From positions 1-23,895 of the forward strand of contig JBBDYD010000123.1 in assembly GCA_040901865.1 (NCBI GenBank): DNA of 23,895 nucleotides, given 5' to 3'. The notes beneath the pieces were generated by a model. The model was not told where the DNA came from. It was given only the letters and a program-made list of their open reading frames with translations, and made no database searches. This DNA comes from JBBDYD01 sp040901865. Lineage in GTDB: Bacteria; Bacteroidota; Ignavibacteria; UBA10030. Both the position numbers and the translations under genes were made by a program. Positions within the stretch are counted from its first letter, which is position 1, and each line of letters begins with the position of its first letter. This document shows, one piece after another, positions 16,076 through 23,798 of the stretch.

Positions 16076-17626
16076 ATGCAGACGCTTCTGTCGGCTGAGG
16101 AGATGCAGCGATGCGACAGTGCCGCTGTGAAGTCCTTTGGTATTCACAGCCTTCTGTTAATGGAGAACGCAGGGCTTGGCGTTGCGCGCTGGATTCAGCA
16201 ACGATTCCCCTTACGAGGAAAAACGGTTGCGATCTTCTGTGGGAAAGGCAATAATGGGGGGGACGGCCTTGTTGCTGCCCGGCACCTTGCAAACGCCGGG
16301 GCCCGGGTCAAGGTTGTTCTCCTTGGCCACTCCGACCGGGGTGATGCTGCAATCAATGCCGCTATCCTTCGGAAGGTTGCGAGAGCTTTCCCCGATAACC
16401 TCTCCGTTCACTCAGGCAGATCATCAGTTTTTCCCTCCCTCCATCCGGATATCATTGTCGATGCTATTTTCGGAACGGGATTCTCGGGAAACGTTAGGAA
16501 ACAATATGCCGCAGTCATCGAATGGATCAATCGGCAATCGGTGCCACGGATTGCAATCGACATTCCTTCGGGGATTCACGGGACGACAGGTGTTGGGGCG
16601 ACGGCGGTGAAAGCGGATACAACGCTGACGCTCGGCGCTATGAAGTACGGATTACTCTGCAACAATGGAAGAGACAGCAGCGGAACGATACAAGTTCTGG
16701 ATATAGGGATTCCAACTGAACTCCTCTCTGCCGTGAAACCTCCCGTCCGCCTTGTTGGCCGCTCCGACGTAAAGAGTTGCATGCCGGTGAGGAGTTCAAC
16801 AGTTCACAAGTATTCGGCAGGAAAAGTATTTATCCTCGGGGGATCTCGGGGATACACAGGCGCCGCCGTTCTGGCTGCTACTTCGGCATTGCGTATGGGC
16901 GCGGGTGCCGTTGTTCTCGGTGTTCCTGAGTCGATCTATCCGATCGTCGCTAGAAAGGTAACTGAGGTCATCGTAGAACCACTCCCATCAACAGCGCAGG
17001 GTTCCGTTGCCGGCGCCGCCATGGACGCCATCATGCGAAGAATGGATTGGGCTGATACAGTTGTTCTTGGACCCGGTCTGTCTCAGGAACAGGAAACGAC
17101 TTCCCTTGTGCGGACATTGGTTTTGCGCGCTTCGGGAAATGTGCTCCTTGATGCCGATGCCATTACCAGCATAGCGAAGGGGGGGATTGATGTCCTAAAA
17201 AAAACGAAAGCAACGTACATTGTCACGCCGCATGTGGGTGAGTTCTCCCGTATGACTGGATTGGAGGCGAAAGAGATCGAGGCACAGAGAATTCAGCACG
17301 CGAGGGCCGCCGCAAAGAAGTTTGGAATCGTTGTTGTGTTGAAGGGAGCCCCGACCGTGACTGCGACGCCGGAGGGCTCAGTGTTTGTGAACTCGAGCGG
17401 GAATCCCGGCATGGCAACCGTTGGAACAGGAGATGTATTGTCCGGCATGATTGCCGGCCTTTGGGCACAGGGGGCGGATGCTGTCCGCGCGAGCTACGGT
17501 GGTGCGTTCTTGCATGGCCTGAGCGGAGATCTCGCTGCGGGGAAGTACGGAGAGCGAAGCATCGTTGCGAGCGACCTGATAGAGTGCCTCCCAGAGGCGA
17601 TCGTTGCTATCGAGGGGGACGAGTGA
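16076..17626 (+). CDS. nnr: Bifunctional NAD(P)HX epimerase / ADP(ATP)-dependent NAD(P)HX dehydratase
   Basis: Metabolite-repair enzyme that restores hydrated NADH and NADPH (NADHX, NADPHX). The 516-residue product is a fusion of the two usual domains. The YjeF_N epimerase (about 1-215) has GKGNNGGDG (56-64), VDAIFGTGFSG and DIPSGIHGTTG. The ribokinase-like dehydratase (about 225-510) has HKYSAGKVFILGGSRGYTGA, VVLGPGLS, LDADAIT, TPHVGEFSRMTG, and the anion-hole/catalytic GTGDVLSGMIAGL. The start ATG 16076 follows GGGGTGACGG. It lies 11 bases after nuoN in the same operon; NADHX inhibits NADH-using dehydrogenases, so co-expression with complex I makes sense. It overlaps the next gene by 4 bases. 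Confidence 0.95.
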   Translation: MQTLLSAEEMQRCDSAAVKSFGIHSLLLMENAGLGVARWIQQRFPLRGKTVAIFCGKGNNGGDGLVAARHLANAGARVKVVLLGHSDRGDAAINAAILRKVARAFPDNLSVHSGRSSVFPSLHPDIIVDAIFGTGFSGNVRKQYAAVIEWINRQSVPRIAIDIPSGIHGTTGVGATAVKADTTLTLGAMKYGLLCNNGRDSSGTIQVLDIGIPTELLSAVKPPVRLVGRSDVKSCMPVRSSTVHKYSAGKVFILGGSRGYTGAAVLAATSALRMGAGAVVLGVPESIYPIVARKVTEVIVEPLPSTAQGSVAGAAMDAIMRRMDWADTVVLGPGLSQEQETTSLVRTLVLRASGNVLLDADAITSIAKGGIDVLKKTKATYIVTPHVGEFSRMTGLEAKEIEAQRIQHARAAAKKFGIVVVLKGAPTVTATPEGSVFVNSSGNPGMATVGTGDVLSGMIAGLWAQGADAVRASYGGAFLHGLSGDLAAGKYGERSIVASDLIECLPEAIVAIEGDE

Positions 17627-18015
17627 ATCTCCTGCACGTTTTTCGCTACCAGGTTCCAGTGTTCGTGTGGATGTTGGCAATCTTTACATTGTCCTCCATT
17701 CCTACTATTCCCACTTTCAAATTTCCCATAAGTCCCGATAAACTCGGCCATGCGGGAATCTACTTTGTTCTCTGCATGTTATGGGAAAGAGCCCTGTTCC
17801 ATCAGGACAAGGTTCAGTTTCTTCGCAGGCACGCCTTGCTCGTGAGCTTCTGCCTGACGGCTGCTCACGGGATATTTGATGAGGTTTATCAAATGTCAGT
17901 CCCGGGCCGTTCAGCGGACGTCTACGACACCATGGCCGATACTGCCGGCGCCGGGCTCTTCCTCCTATGGCGTCAATGGAAGACGCGGGGCGAGGAACGA
18001 AAGAATTTGACATAG
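17623..18015 (+). CDS. VanZ-like membrane protein
   Basis: A 130-residue, four-helix membrane protein of the VanZ-like family (helices about 9-25, 42-58, 70-86, 105-118). The family signature FDEVYQMSVPGRSADVYDTMADTAGA (about 85-110) is complete, including the conserved P-G-R-x-x-D-x-x-D core. VanZ itself gives low-level teicoplanin resistance, but the cellular role of most VanZ-like proteins is unknown. The GTG start at 17623 overlaps the preceding stop (GTGA) and has a GAGGGGG ribosome site. The reading frame is open further upstream but would lie inside the repair enzyme gene. Its last codons contain the -35-like box of the tonB promoter. Confidence 0.88.
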   Translation: MNLLHVFRYQVPVFVWMLAIFTLSSIPTIPTFKFPISPDKLGHAGIYFVLCMLWERALFHQDKVQFLRRHALLVSFCLTAAHGIFDEVYQMSVPGRSADVYDTMADTAGAGLFLLWRQWKTRGEERKNLT

Positions 18016-18037
18016 GGTGGTTTTCTGACTATATTTC
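18006..18037 (+). promoter_or_regulatory. Candidate tonB promoter
   Basis: TTTG (18006-18009), 20 bases, TATATTTC (18030-18037). Read as sigma-70 this is TTGACA, 17 bases, TATATT; read as the Bacteroidota type it is TTTG...TAnnTTTs. It is the best-scoring promoter in the window by eye. The -35 box overlaps the end of the VanZ-like gene, and the tonB ATG is 30 bases beyond the -10 box. Confidence 0.7.
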
Positions 18038-18067
18038 TTCAGATCACATCATTGACAGGCGATCGTT

Positions 18068-18703
18068 ATGATTCGAAAGAATCCGGAAGTCGATCTCAGG
18101 GCGAAGTACCAAAAGACGTTCGAGGTCGCATTGATCATCTCCCTCTTTCTTATTATTGTTGCATTCAAGTTCTTCCCGGATGTTGCTCCACCGGACAAGA
18201 TCATGAAGACCGAGCAGGAGATTGTGGACGTTGAGGATATTGAAATTACGAAACAGGAAAATCGTCCGCCTCCGCCCCCAAGACCGCCCATCCCCATTGA
18301 AGCTCCAAGTGATGAAGCAATTGATGATGTAGAGATCAGCAGTAGCGAGCTTCAGCCGGAAGATGTAGCGCCTCCGCCGTCGCCCGAGGGCGATGATGAG
18401 GTCTATTTCGTGGCAGTAGAGGATCTTCCGGAACCCATAGGCGGGATTGCTGCCATTCAAAAAGCTGTCGTATATCCTGAGATTGCAAAACGCGCGGGGG
18501 TTGAAGGAACAGTGTATGTCGAGGCCTTTGTTGATGAATCCGGTACGGTTACAAGAACCAACATTGTGAAAGGTATCGGTGCCGGATGTGATGAGGCCGC
18601 CAAGTCTGCAGTGGCCAAGACCAAGTTCAAGCCTGGGAAACAACGCGGAAAACCGGTGAAGGTCCGCATGTCGATTCCCATCCGATTCAGACTTCAAAAA
18701 TAA
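18068..18703 (+). CDS. tonB: TonB-family energy transducer
   Basis: Couples the proton motive force at the inner membrane to TonB-dependent outer-membrane transporters. The 211-residue protein has a short cytoplasmic N terminus and one membrane anchor (about 18-36). An acidic and proline-rich periplasmic linker follows (RPPPPPRPPIP at 66-76; APPPSP at 101-106). The C-terminal TonB domain (about 125-211) has AVVYPEIAKRAGVEGTVYVEAFVDESGTV and TKFKPGKQRGKPVKVRMSIPIRF. The YPEIAKRAGVEGTV form is typical of Bacteroidota and Chlorobiota. No ExbB/ExbD genes lie nearby, so it must use ones encoded elsewhere. ATG 18068, with ACAGG about 9 bases upstream, fits the promoter. It appears to be a single-gene unit with its own terminator. 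Confidence 0.92.
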   Translation: MIRKNPEVDLRAKYQKTFEVALIISLFLIIVAFKFFPDVAPPDKIMKTEQEIVDVEDIEITKQENRPPPPPRPPIPIEAPSDEAIDDVEISSSELQPEDVAPPPSPEGDDEVYFVAVEDLPEPIGGIAAIQKAVVYPEIAKRAGVEGTVYVEAFVDESGTVTRTNIVKGIGAGCDEAAKSAVAKTKFKPGKQRGKPVKVRMSIPIRFRLQK

Positions 18704-18728
18704 GACGTTGAAAATGACGATGGCTTTG

Positions 18729-18766
18729 AATCCGCCGCGAGGAATTCCTTTCGGCGGATTTCTGTT
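18729..18766 (+). terminator. Intrinsic terminator after tonB
   Basis: AATCCGCCG (18729-18737) pairs perfectly with CGGCGGATT (18752-18760) around a 14-base loop that itself contains the palindrome AGGAATTCCT, followed by TTTCTGTT. The T tract is interrupted, so strength is uncertain. The downstream tgt start is 30 bases further, leaving little room for a separate promoter. Confidence 0.7.
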
Positions 18767-18796
18767 GATGCACCATTGCCGGCAAATCGAGACCCT

Positions 18797-19948
18797 GTGA
18801 AGTTTCAGCTCAGGGAAACAGAAGGACGTGCGCGGGCAGGCACTTTTGGTACGGCTCATGGGATTGTGGAGACACCGGCGTTTATGCCGGTCGGAACACA
18901 GGGGAGTGTCAAGGCCATCGAGCATCGTGAGTTGAAGGAACTCGGGGCACAGATAATCCTGGGAAACACCTATCACTTGTACTTACGGCCCGGACCGGAG
19001 ATCGTGGGAAGGGCAGGGGGATTTCATAAGTTTACCGGATGGAACGGCCCGGTCCTTACTGACAGCGGCGGGTATCAGGTCTTCAGTCTCACAGAATTAA
19101 GAACAATTGAAGAAAACGGCGTGCGGTTCCGGTCACACCTCGACGGATCTGAACACGTGTTTACGCCGGAATCGGTTATGAATGTTCAGCGGGCGCTGGG
19201 TTCTGATATCATGATGGTTCTGGATGAATGCCCGCCGTACCCGTCCTCGTTCGAGTACGCGAGTGAATCGAACGAGCTTACGATTCGTTGGGCGGGCCGA
19301 TGCAGGGAATACGCAGAACAACACGGCCCGGTTCATGGTTTCGACCAGGCGTTGTTCGGAATTGTCCAGGGAGGAACATACCCTGACCTCCGGGAGCGCA
19401 GCGCCAGGGAACTCATCGCCATGGATTTTGATGGTTATGCGCTGGGTGGTCTTGCGGTGGGAGAGCCTGCAGAGACCATGTATGACATTGTCGAACAGTG
19501 CGAAGAAATCCTCCCGGCGGACAAACCCCGGTATTTGATGGGCGTCGGAACCCCGGAGAATCTTCTCGAAGCAATTGAACGCGGAATGGACATGTTTGAC
19601 TGCGTCATGCCGACTCGCAATGCCCGCAACGGCATGTTGTTTACCCGCAACGGCTCTTTGAATATCAGGAATGCGGTATTTAAAGCGGATTTTTCACCGC
19701 TTGATCCGGAATGCAAATGCTATACCTGCCAGACACATTCAAGAGCATATCTGCGTCACCTGTTCCAGGCAAAGGAAATCCTTGCTCTGCAACTCGCAAC
19801 GATACACAATCTGGCGTTTTATCTCTGGCTGATGCGCGAGGCCCGATCTGCCATTCTCACCCGCAGGTATTCGGCGTGGAAACGCATGCAACTGGACCAG
19901 ATGAATAAACAATCGACACTACACACAGAACCAGGGAGGTCCATTTGA
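18797..19948 (+). CDS. tgt: tRNA-guanine transglycosylase (queuosine pathway)
   Basis: Exchanges the wobble guanine of GUN-anticodon tRNAs for preQ1. The 383-residue TIM-barrel protein has the general-base Asp D89 in TDSGGYQVFSL, the nucleophile D268 in FDCVMPTRNARNG, and the zinc site C306-x-C308-x2-C311 with H337. The numbers are close to E. coli (D89, D264). The frame is open from TTG 18776, but GTG 18797 gives the N terminus VKFQLRETEGRARAGTF, which lines up with known Tgt proteins (MKFEL...DGRARRG), so it is preferred. It overlaps yajC by 4 bases; tgt-yajC is a widely conserved pair. The promoter was not identified. Confidence 0.95.
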   Translation: MKFQLRETEGRARAGTFGTAHGIVETPAFMPVGTQGSVKAIEHRELKELGAQIILGNTYHLYLRPGPEIVGRAGGFHKFTGWNGPVLTDSGGYQVFSLTELRTIEENGVRFRSHLDGSEHVFTPESVMNVQRALGSDIMMVLDECPPYPSSFEYASESNELTIRWAGRCREYAEQHGPVHGFDQALFGIVQGGTYPDLRERSARELIAMDFDGYALGGLAVGEPAETMYDIVEQCEEILPADKPRYLMGVGTPENLLEAIERGMDMFDCVMPTRNARNGMLFTRNGSLNIRNAVFKADFSPLDPECKCYTCQTHSRAYLRHLFQAKEILALQLATIHNLAFYLWLMREARSAILTRRYSAWKRMQLDQMNKQSTLHTEPGRSI

Positions 19949-20259
19949 TCGAGACAGTGTTATTCCTCATGCAGCCCCAACAGGGGGATTCCGGGTCGGG
20001 CATCACCAGCACGCTTGTGATGTTCGGATTGATTTTCCTCATTTTCTATTTCATGATTGTTCGCCCGCAGCAAAAGAAGCAGAAAGACCGTCAGAAGATG
20101 TTGGATTCGGTTAAAAAAGGCGATAAGATTATCACAGCCGGAGGTGTTCACGGAACGGTCATTGGAGTGGAAGATAAGACGGTGCTGGTTCAAATCGCCG
20201 ACAACGTGAAGGTCAAGGTTGACCGCGGGTCGGTTGCATCGATTGTGAGTGAGGCCTGA
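19945..20259 (+). CDS. yajC: YajC, Sec translocase accessory subunit
   Basis: Small inner-membrane protein associated with SecDF at the preprotein translocon. The 104-residue product has a short N-terminal tail, one membrane helix (about 21-38) and the family core FMIVRPQQKKQKDRQKML followed by KKGDKIITAGGVHGTVIGVED and a basic/valine-rich end. The start is TTG 19945, overlapping the tgt stop (TTGA) and preceded by an excellent ribosome site, AGGGAGGT; the next in-frame ATG (19969) would remove part of the N-terminal tail. secD/secF are not in the window. Confidence 0.93.
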   Translation: MIETVLFLMQPQQGDSGSGITSTLVMFGLIFLIFYFMIVRPQQKKQKDRQKMLDSVKKGDKIITAGGVHGTVIGVEDKTVLVQIADNVKVKVDRGSVASIVSEA

Positions 20260-20270
20260 TCTTCCGGCAA

Positions 20271-21524
20271 ATGGCCATGCGAAGCGAAAGCGAAATGCGG
20301 TTCCACAGCATTGAATCTGCAATAGAAGACCTGAAGGCAGGGAAAGTCCTCATTGTGGTCGATGACGAAGACCGGGAAAACGAGGGGGACTTCGTTGCTG
20401 CGGCAGCATCTGTGACCGCAGAGACCATCAACTTCTTCGTCAAGGAGGGCCGGGGGGTAGTATGTGCACCATTGACGAATGCCCGGGCGCGGGAACTCAT
20501 GCTCGAGCCGATGGTCGATGCCAATACATCCCTTCACGAGACCCCGTTTACCGTCTCCGTGGATTACATCCATGGAACAACCACGGGAGTGTCTGCGGCG
20601 GACCGGGCTGTCACCGCACGGGCGCTCATCAGTCCCGAAGCAAATCCTGCGGATTTTGCCCGGCCAGGCCATATCTTTCCTCTTCGGGCTTCGGACGGTG
20701 GTGTCCTTCGCCGTGCGGGCCACACGGAGGCGGTTGTTGATCTTTGCAGGATCGCCGGGCTCTCACCTGCGGGCGTGCTTTGTGAAATCCTGAATGAAGA
20801 CGGTACAATGGCACGAGTTCCGGAATTAATGAACCTGGCGGCGAAATTCAATTTGAAGATCATCACCGTCCGGTCTCTGATTGAATACCGGATGCAGCGG
20901 GAAAAGCTTGTTCAACGGATTGTTTCAACGACGTTACCGACATTCATTGGCGAGTTCCAGCTCCATCTGTATCGAAGTCAGACGGACGAGAAGGAACATC
21001 TTGCGCTCACGAAGGGCGATATCTCAGCCGAAGTGCCTGTCCTTGTCCGGGTGCACTCGGAATGTCTGACCGGGGATGTGTTCGGTTCACGCCGATGTGA
21101 TTGCAACGAGCAATTGATTGCGTCCATGCAAATGGTCGAGAGGGAGGGCAGGGGCATTGTGCTGTACATGCGTCAGGAGGGGCGAGGCATCGGCCTTGTG
21201 AACAAGCTCAAAGCGTACCGGCTTCAGGATGAAGGCCTGGACACCGTTGAGGCAAACGAAAAACTCGGATTCCGGCCGGACTTGCGCGACTATGGGATCG
21301 GCGCCCAAATCCTTCGTGACCTCGGCGTGGGCAAAATGCGTCTTATGACGAACAACCCCAAAAAGGTCGTTGGTCTCCATGGGTATGGACTGGAGATTGT
21401 TGAGAGAGTCCCGTTGGAAATCGATCCGAATTTTCACAATGAACGTTACCTGACGGTCAAACGGGACAAACTTGGTCACCTGATATTGATTGACCCGTCC
21501 TCCGCAAGCAGACAAAGGAGTTAG
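20271..21524 (+). CDS. ribBA: Bifunctional 3,4-DHBP synthase / GTP cyclohydrolase II
   Basis: Supplies both starting branches of riboflavin synthesis. The N-terminal domain (about 1-210) makes 3,4-dihydroxy-2-butanone 4-phosphate from ribulose 5-phosphate: DDEDRENEGD (31-40) carries the acidic metal/substrate residues, and the RAGHTEA segment is intact. The C-terminal domain (about 215-417) is GTP cyclohydrolase II: zinc ligands C265, C276, C278 in HSECLTGDVFGSRRCDC, then MRQEGRGIGL and the conserved NPKKV. Both halves look active. The first ATG (20271) is 11 bases after yajC; ATGs at 20277 and 20295 are alternatives, the last giving a more typical N terminus (MRFHSIESAIEDL). No FMN riboswitch is recognisable upstream. 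It is the last gene of the tgt operon. Confidence 0.95.
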   Translation: MAMRSESEMRFHSIESAIEDLKAGKVLIVVDDEDRENEGDFVAAAASVTAETINFFVKEGRGVVCAPLTNARARELMLEPMVDANTSLHETPFTVSVDYIHGTTTGVSAADRAVTARALISPEANPADFARPGHIFPLRASDGGVLRRAGHTEAVVDLCRIAGLSPAGVLCEILNEDGTMARVPELMNLAAKFNLKIITVRSLIEYRMQREKLVQRIVSTTLPTFIGEFQLHLYRSQTDEKEHLALTKGDISAEVPVLVRVHSECLTGDVFGSRRCDCNEQLIASMQMVEREGRGIVLYMRQEGRGIGLVNKLKAYRLQDEGLDTVEANEKLGFRPDLRDYGIGAQILRDLGVGKMRLMTNNPKKVVGLHGYGLEIVERVPLEIDPNFHNERYLTVKRDKLGHLILIDPSSASRQRS

Positions 21525-21539
21525 GGCGGTTTTTTGTGC

Positions 21540-21568
21540 TTGCGCCTCACGGATTTTTGTTTTACGTT
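21540..21568 (+). promoter_or_regulatory. Possible greA promoter (weak match)
   Basis: TTGCGC (21540-21545), 17 bases, TACGTT (21563-21568), with the same TTG-to-TA spacing as the other four candidates but a poorer -10 box. It is the best match to that pattern in the 155 bases between ribBA and greA. It would give a leader of roughly 105 bases. Confidence 0.3.
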
Positions 21569-21628
21569 GCCTTTGACCATGAAACAGCCATCATCATTCC
21601 GATGTTGGCTTTTGTTTTTATGTCGGCT

Positions 21629-21668
21629 CGCTTCGTCCAGCATTCTGAGATGAAGCGCTTGCGTTTTT
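21629..21668 (+). promoter_or_regulatory. greA leader hairpin with U-rich tail (possible attenuator)
   Basis: CGCTTCGTCCAG (21629-21640) pairs with CTG-A-GATGAAGCG (21645-21657): 12 pairs including one G-U, one bulged A and a CATT loop. Six bases later comes TTTTT (21664-21668), which runs straight into the Shine-Dalgarno sequence AAGGAGG (21669-21675). The gap between stem and T tract makes it a weak terminator at best. It may control transcription into greA or access to its ribosome site. Confidence 0.45.
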
Positions 21669-21679
21669 AAGGAGGAAGT

Positions 21680-22159
21680 ATGGGTGACAACGGACACGTA
21701 TATTTAACGCGGGAGCGTCTCGTCGAATTGGAGAAAGAACTCCGGGACCTCAAGGTCCGTGGAAGGGCCGAAATGGCGCAGAAGATTGGCGAGGCGCGCG
21801 GATACGGGGATCTGAGTGAGAATGCGGAGTATGATGCCGCGAAAGAGGCACAGCAACACCTGGAACTGCGTATTCAGAAACTTGAGCTCACATTGTCCCG
21901 TACCCAGATCCTTTCGAGTGAAGAATTGCCAAATGACAAGGTGTACATCCTGTCTGTCGTGAAATTGAGGGATACCAAGTCAAAAGAAACGATAGAGTAC
22001 CGTCTTGTTTCGCCGGAAGAAGCAGATTTTGACAAAAACAAAATCTCGGTCACTTCACCGATTGGCAAAGCGCTTCTGGGCCGCAAAGAAGGAGAGACGG
22101 TCAAGGTGAAGGTCCCTGCAGGATTTCTGGAATACGAATTACTTGAAATTCGCCGATAA
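21680..22159 (+). CDS. greA: Transcription elongation factor GreA
   Basis: Rescues backtracked RNA polymerase by stimulating cleavage of the transcript 3' end. The 159-residue protein has an N-terminal coiled coil whose tip, GYGDLSENAEYDAAKE, contains the two catalytic acidic residues D44 and E47. A C-terminal FKBP-like domain (about 80-159) ends with the typical SPIGKALLGRKEGETVKVKVPAG. Length and motifs are standard. The start is ATG 21680 with a strong AAGGAGG four bases upstream. The structured leader upstream may regulate it. Two genes follow closely (gaps of 26 and 4 bases). Confidence 0.97.
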   Translation: MGDNGHVYLTRERLVELEKELRDLKVRGRAEMAQKIGEARGYGDLSENAEYDAAKEAQQHLELRIQKLELTLSRTQILSSEELPNDKVYILSVVKLRDTKSKETIEYRLVSPEEADFDKNKISVTSPIGKALLGRKEGETVKVKVPAGFLEYELLEIRR

Positions 22160-22185
22160 TACACGCCTCCTGGTTTCATCCTTCC

Positions 22186-22698
22186 ATGCCGCGTAACCTC
22201 GAGTTGAAAGCTCCTCTTCCTTCGCTCAGAACGGGGGCGGCGATCGCGCGTTCCCTCAGGGCTCGAAATAAAGGCCTCCTCTATCATATTGATACGTATT
22301 TCACTTTCCCTGTGGGTCGTCTGAAATTGAGAGAATTCCGAGACGGGCATGGCGAACTCATTTCCTATGCAAGGTCGGACAGGAAAGGTGCCCGGATCTC
22401 ACGATATACCATTATGCTCGTTCGCTATCCGCGTGAAATTAGAAAAGTGCTGAGACGCCTTTTTGGAGTGCAGGTGGTCGTTCGAAAACGCCGGAGACTC
22501 TATACCATGAAGAATGCGCGCATCCATCTTGATCAAGTTTCGGGACTTGGGAGTTTTGTGGAGTTCGAGGTTATTGTACGCTACGGTCTGCCGCAGGCAA
22601 AGCGTCTCATGAATGTTTTAAAAACTGCTTTCTCTGTGCGAGATCGGGATTGCATCGGAACATCGTATAGCACCATGCTTATTAATCGCTCCCGGTGA
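22186..22698 (+). CDS. CYTH-domain protein (class IV adenylate cyclase-like)
   Basis: A 170-residue single-domain protein of the CYTH (CyaB/thiamine triphosphatase) superfamily, which binds triphosphates in a beta-barrel tunnel with metal ions. Visible landmarks are NLELKA (4-9), HIDTYFTFPVGRLKLRE (34-50), YARSD (61-65), KKR-type basic run VVRKRRRLYTMKNARIHLD (98-116) and GLGSFVEFEV (120-129). The N-terminal motif is N-x-E-x-K rather than the strict E-x-E-x-K, as in some cyclase-like members. Whether it makes cAMP or hydrolyses triphosphates or inorganic tripolyphosphate cannot be said. ATG 22186 gives the expected N terminus. It lies between greA and an alkaline phosphatase, 4 bases before the latter. 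Confidence 0.8.
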   Translation: MPRNLELKAPLPSLRTGAAIARSLRARNKGLLYHIDTYFTFPVGRLKLREFRDGHGELISYARSDRKGARISRYTIMLVRYPREIRKVLRRLFGVQVVVRKRRRLYTMKNARIHLDQVSGLGSFVEFEVIVRYGLPQAKRLMNVLKTAFSVRDRDCIGTSYSTMLINRSR

Positions 22699-22702
22699 TC
22701 AT

Positions 22703-23782
22703 ATGAAAAAATTCTCCCTCCTTTCCATCACCCTTTTGTTCTGGCTGTGTCCCGTATCGGCGCAACAGGAGAGGCCGTCGAATATTGTTATGATGATTGG
22801 TGACGGGATGGGGATTGCGCAGGTGACGGCAGGCCATACCAAAAAAGGCCGCCTCGAGTTACAGCAGTTTCGCCACCTTGGCCTCCTCTTGACTCATGCG
22901 TACGGCCCGGACTATATTACCGATTCGGCGGCGGCTGCGACGGCATTGAGTACCGGTGTCGCGACTCTGAACGGCATGATTGGCATGGGTCCAGACAGTG
23001 TCCGCCGTGAAACGGTTCTCGAACGAGCACAGAAGAGGGGGATGAAGACCGGAATAGTCACTGTTTGCAGCATTACGCACGCAACTCCTGCAAGTTATAT
23101 AGCTCATGTACCTTCGAGAAATATGCACGTTGAAATCGCTCTGCAGATTGCAGGCGCGACGGCGGACCTTTATCTCGGAAGCGGTTGGGGATGGTTTTTG
23201 CCGAAAACGTCGGGTGGGAGGCGAACTGATGGAAGAGACTTGTTGTCGGAAATGAGAATGAGGGGTTTCACAGTCGCCTTATCCGATAGCGCTTTTCGCG
23301 TCTCTGAACAGAGGAAGATCTCAAAGTTGATTGGTCTTTTTGCAGAGGAACATGTAGGAAACGCTCAAACGCGTACACCACGCCTTGCCGAGCTAACCGC
23401 CTATGCCTTGAAAACTCTTTCCGGACGGGAGGGCTTTTTTCTACTCGTCGAGGGCTCACAGATTGACTGGGCGAGCCATGACAATCAATCGGATCAGGTC
23501 ATGGCGGAAATGGCCGATTTTGATGATGCAATCGGGGAGGTGGTAAAATATGCAAAAGGAAATCCCGGGACCCTCATCATCGTCACTGCCGATCATGAAA
23601 CCGGAGGGTATGCAATCGTGAATGGCTCCTGCAGAGATCGAACGATTCAGGGTGACTTTGCAGTCGAAGATCACACAGGGGAGATGGTTCCCCTCTTTGC
23701 AATGGGACCAGGGGCGGAGAAGTTCACCGGGATTCGCCCAAATACTGATGTCGGAAAAATTCTTCTGAAGATACTCGAGTAA
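22703..23782 (+). CDS. Secreted alkaline phosphatase
   Basis: Metal-dependent phosphomonoesterase exported by Sec. A signal peptide (MKK, then a hydrophobic core, cleavage probably after VSA, residue 20) precedes a 339-residue mature enzyme. Active-site elements are D34 in MMIGDGMG, nucleophile S75 in TDSAAAATALSTG, THATPASY, D255/H259 in QIDWASHDN, and D297/H298/E299 in TADHETGG. All match the two-zinc/one-magnesium site of the PhoA superfamily. The protein is about 110 residues shorter than E. coli PhoA (471 residues), suggesting loss of the peripheral crown insertions. The ATG is 4 bases after the CYTH gene. No Pho box was recognised; it probably shares the greA transcript. Confidence 0.93.
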   Translation: MKKFSLLSITLLFWLCPVSAQQERPSNIVMMIGDGMGIAQVTAGHTKKGRLELQQFRHLGLLLTHAYGPDYITDSAAAATALSTGVATLNGMIGMGPDSVRRETVLERAQKRGMKTGIVTVCSITHATPASYIAHVPSRNMHVEIALQIAGATADLYLGSGWGWFLPKTSGGRRTDGRDLLSEMRMRGFTVALSDSAFRVSEQRKISKLIGLFAEEHVGNAQTRTPRLAELTAYALKTLSGREGFFLLVEGSQIDWASHDNQSDQVMAEMADFDDAIGEVVKYAKGNPGTLIIVTADHETGGYAIVNGSCRDRTIQGDFAVEDHTGEMVPLFAMGPGAEKFTGIRPNTDVGKILLKILE

Positions 23783-23798
23783 CTTGGGACCCTTCCTC

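Noticed and set aside
20260..20270. Possible FMN riboswitch upstream of ribBA.
   Set aside because: Only 11 bases separate yajC from ribBA and no RFN-type conserved segments are visible within the end of yajC.
21503..21544. Inverted repeat CGCAAGCA/TGCTTGCG around the ribBA stop, considered as a terminator.
   Set aside because: The stem is only 8 bp with a 26-base loop, and the T tract lies inside the loop instead of after the stem, so it does not fit an intrinsic terminator.
22889..22918. TTGACT and TATATT boxes inside the alkaline phosphatase gene.
   Set aside because: The spacing is one base longer than in the four candidate promoters, the site is inside a conserved coding region encoding active-site residues, and no gene starts downstream.
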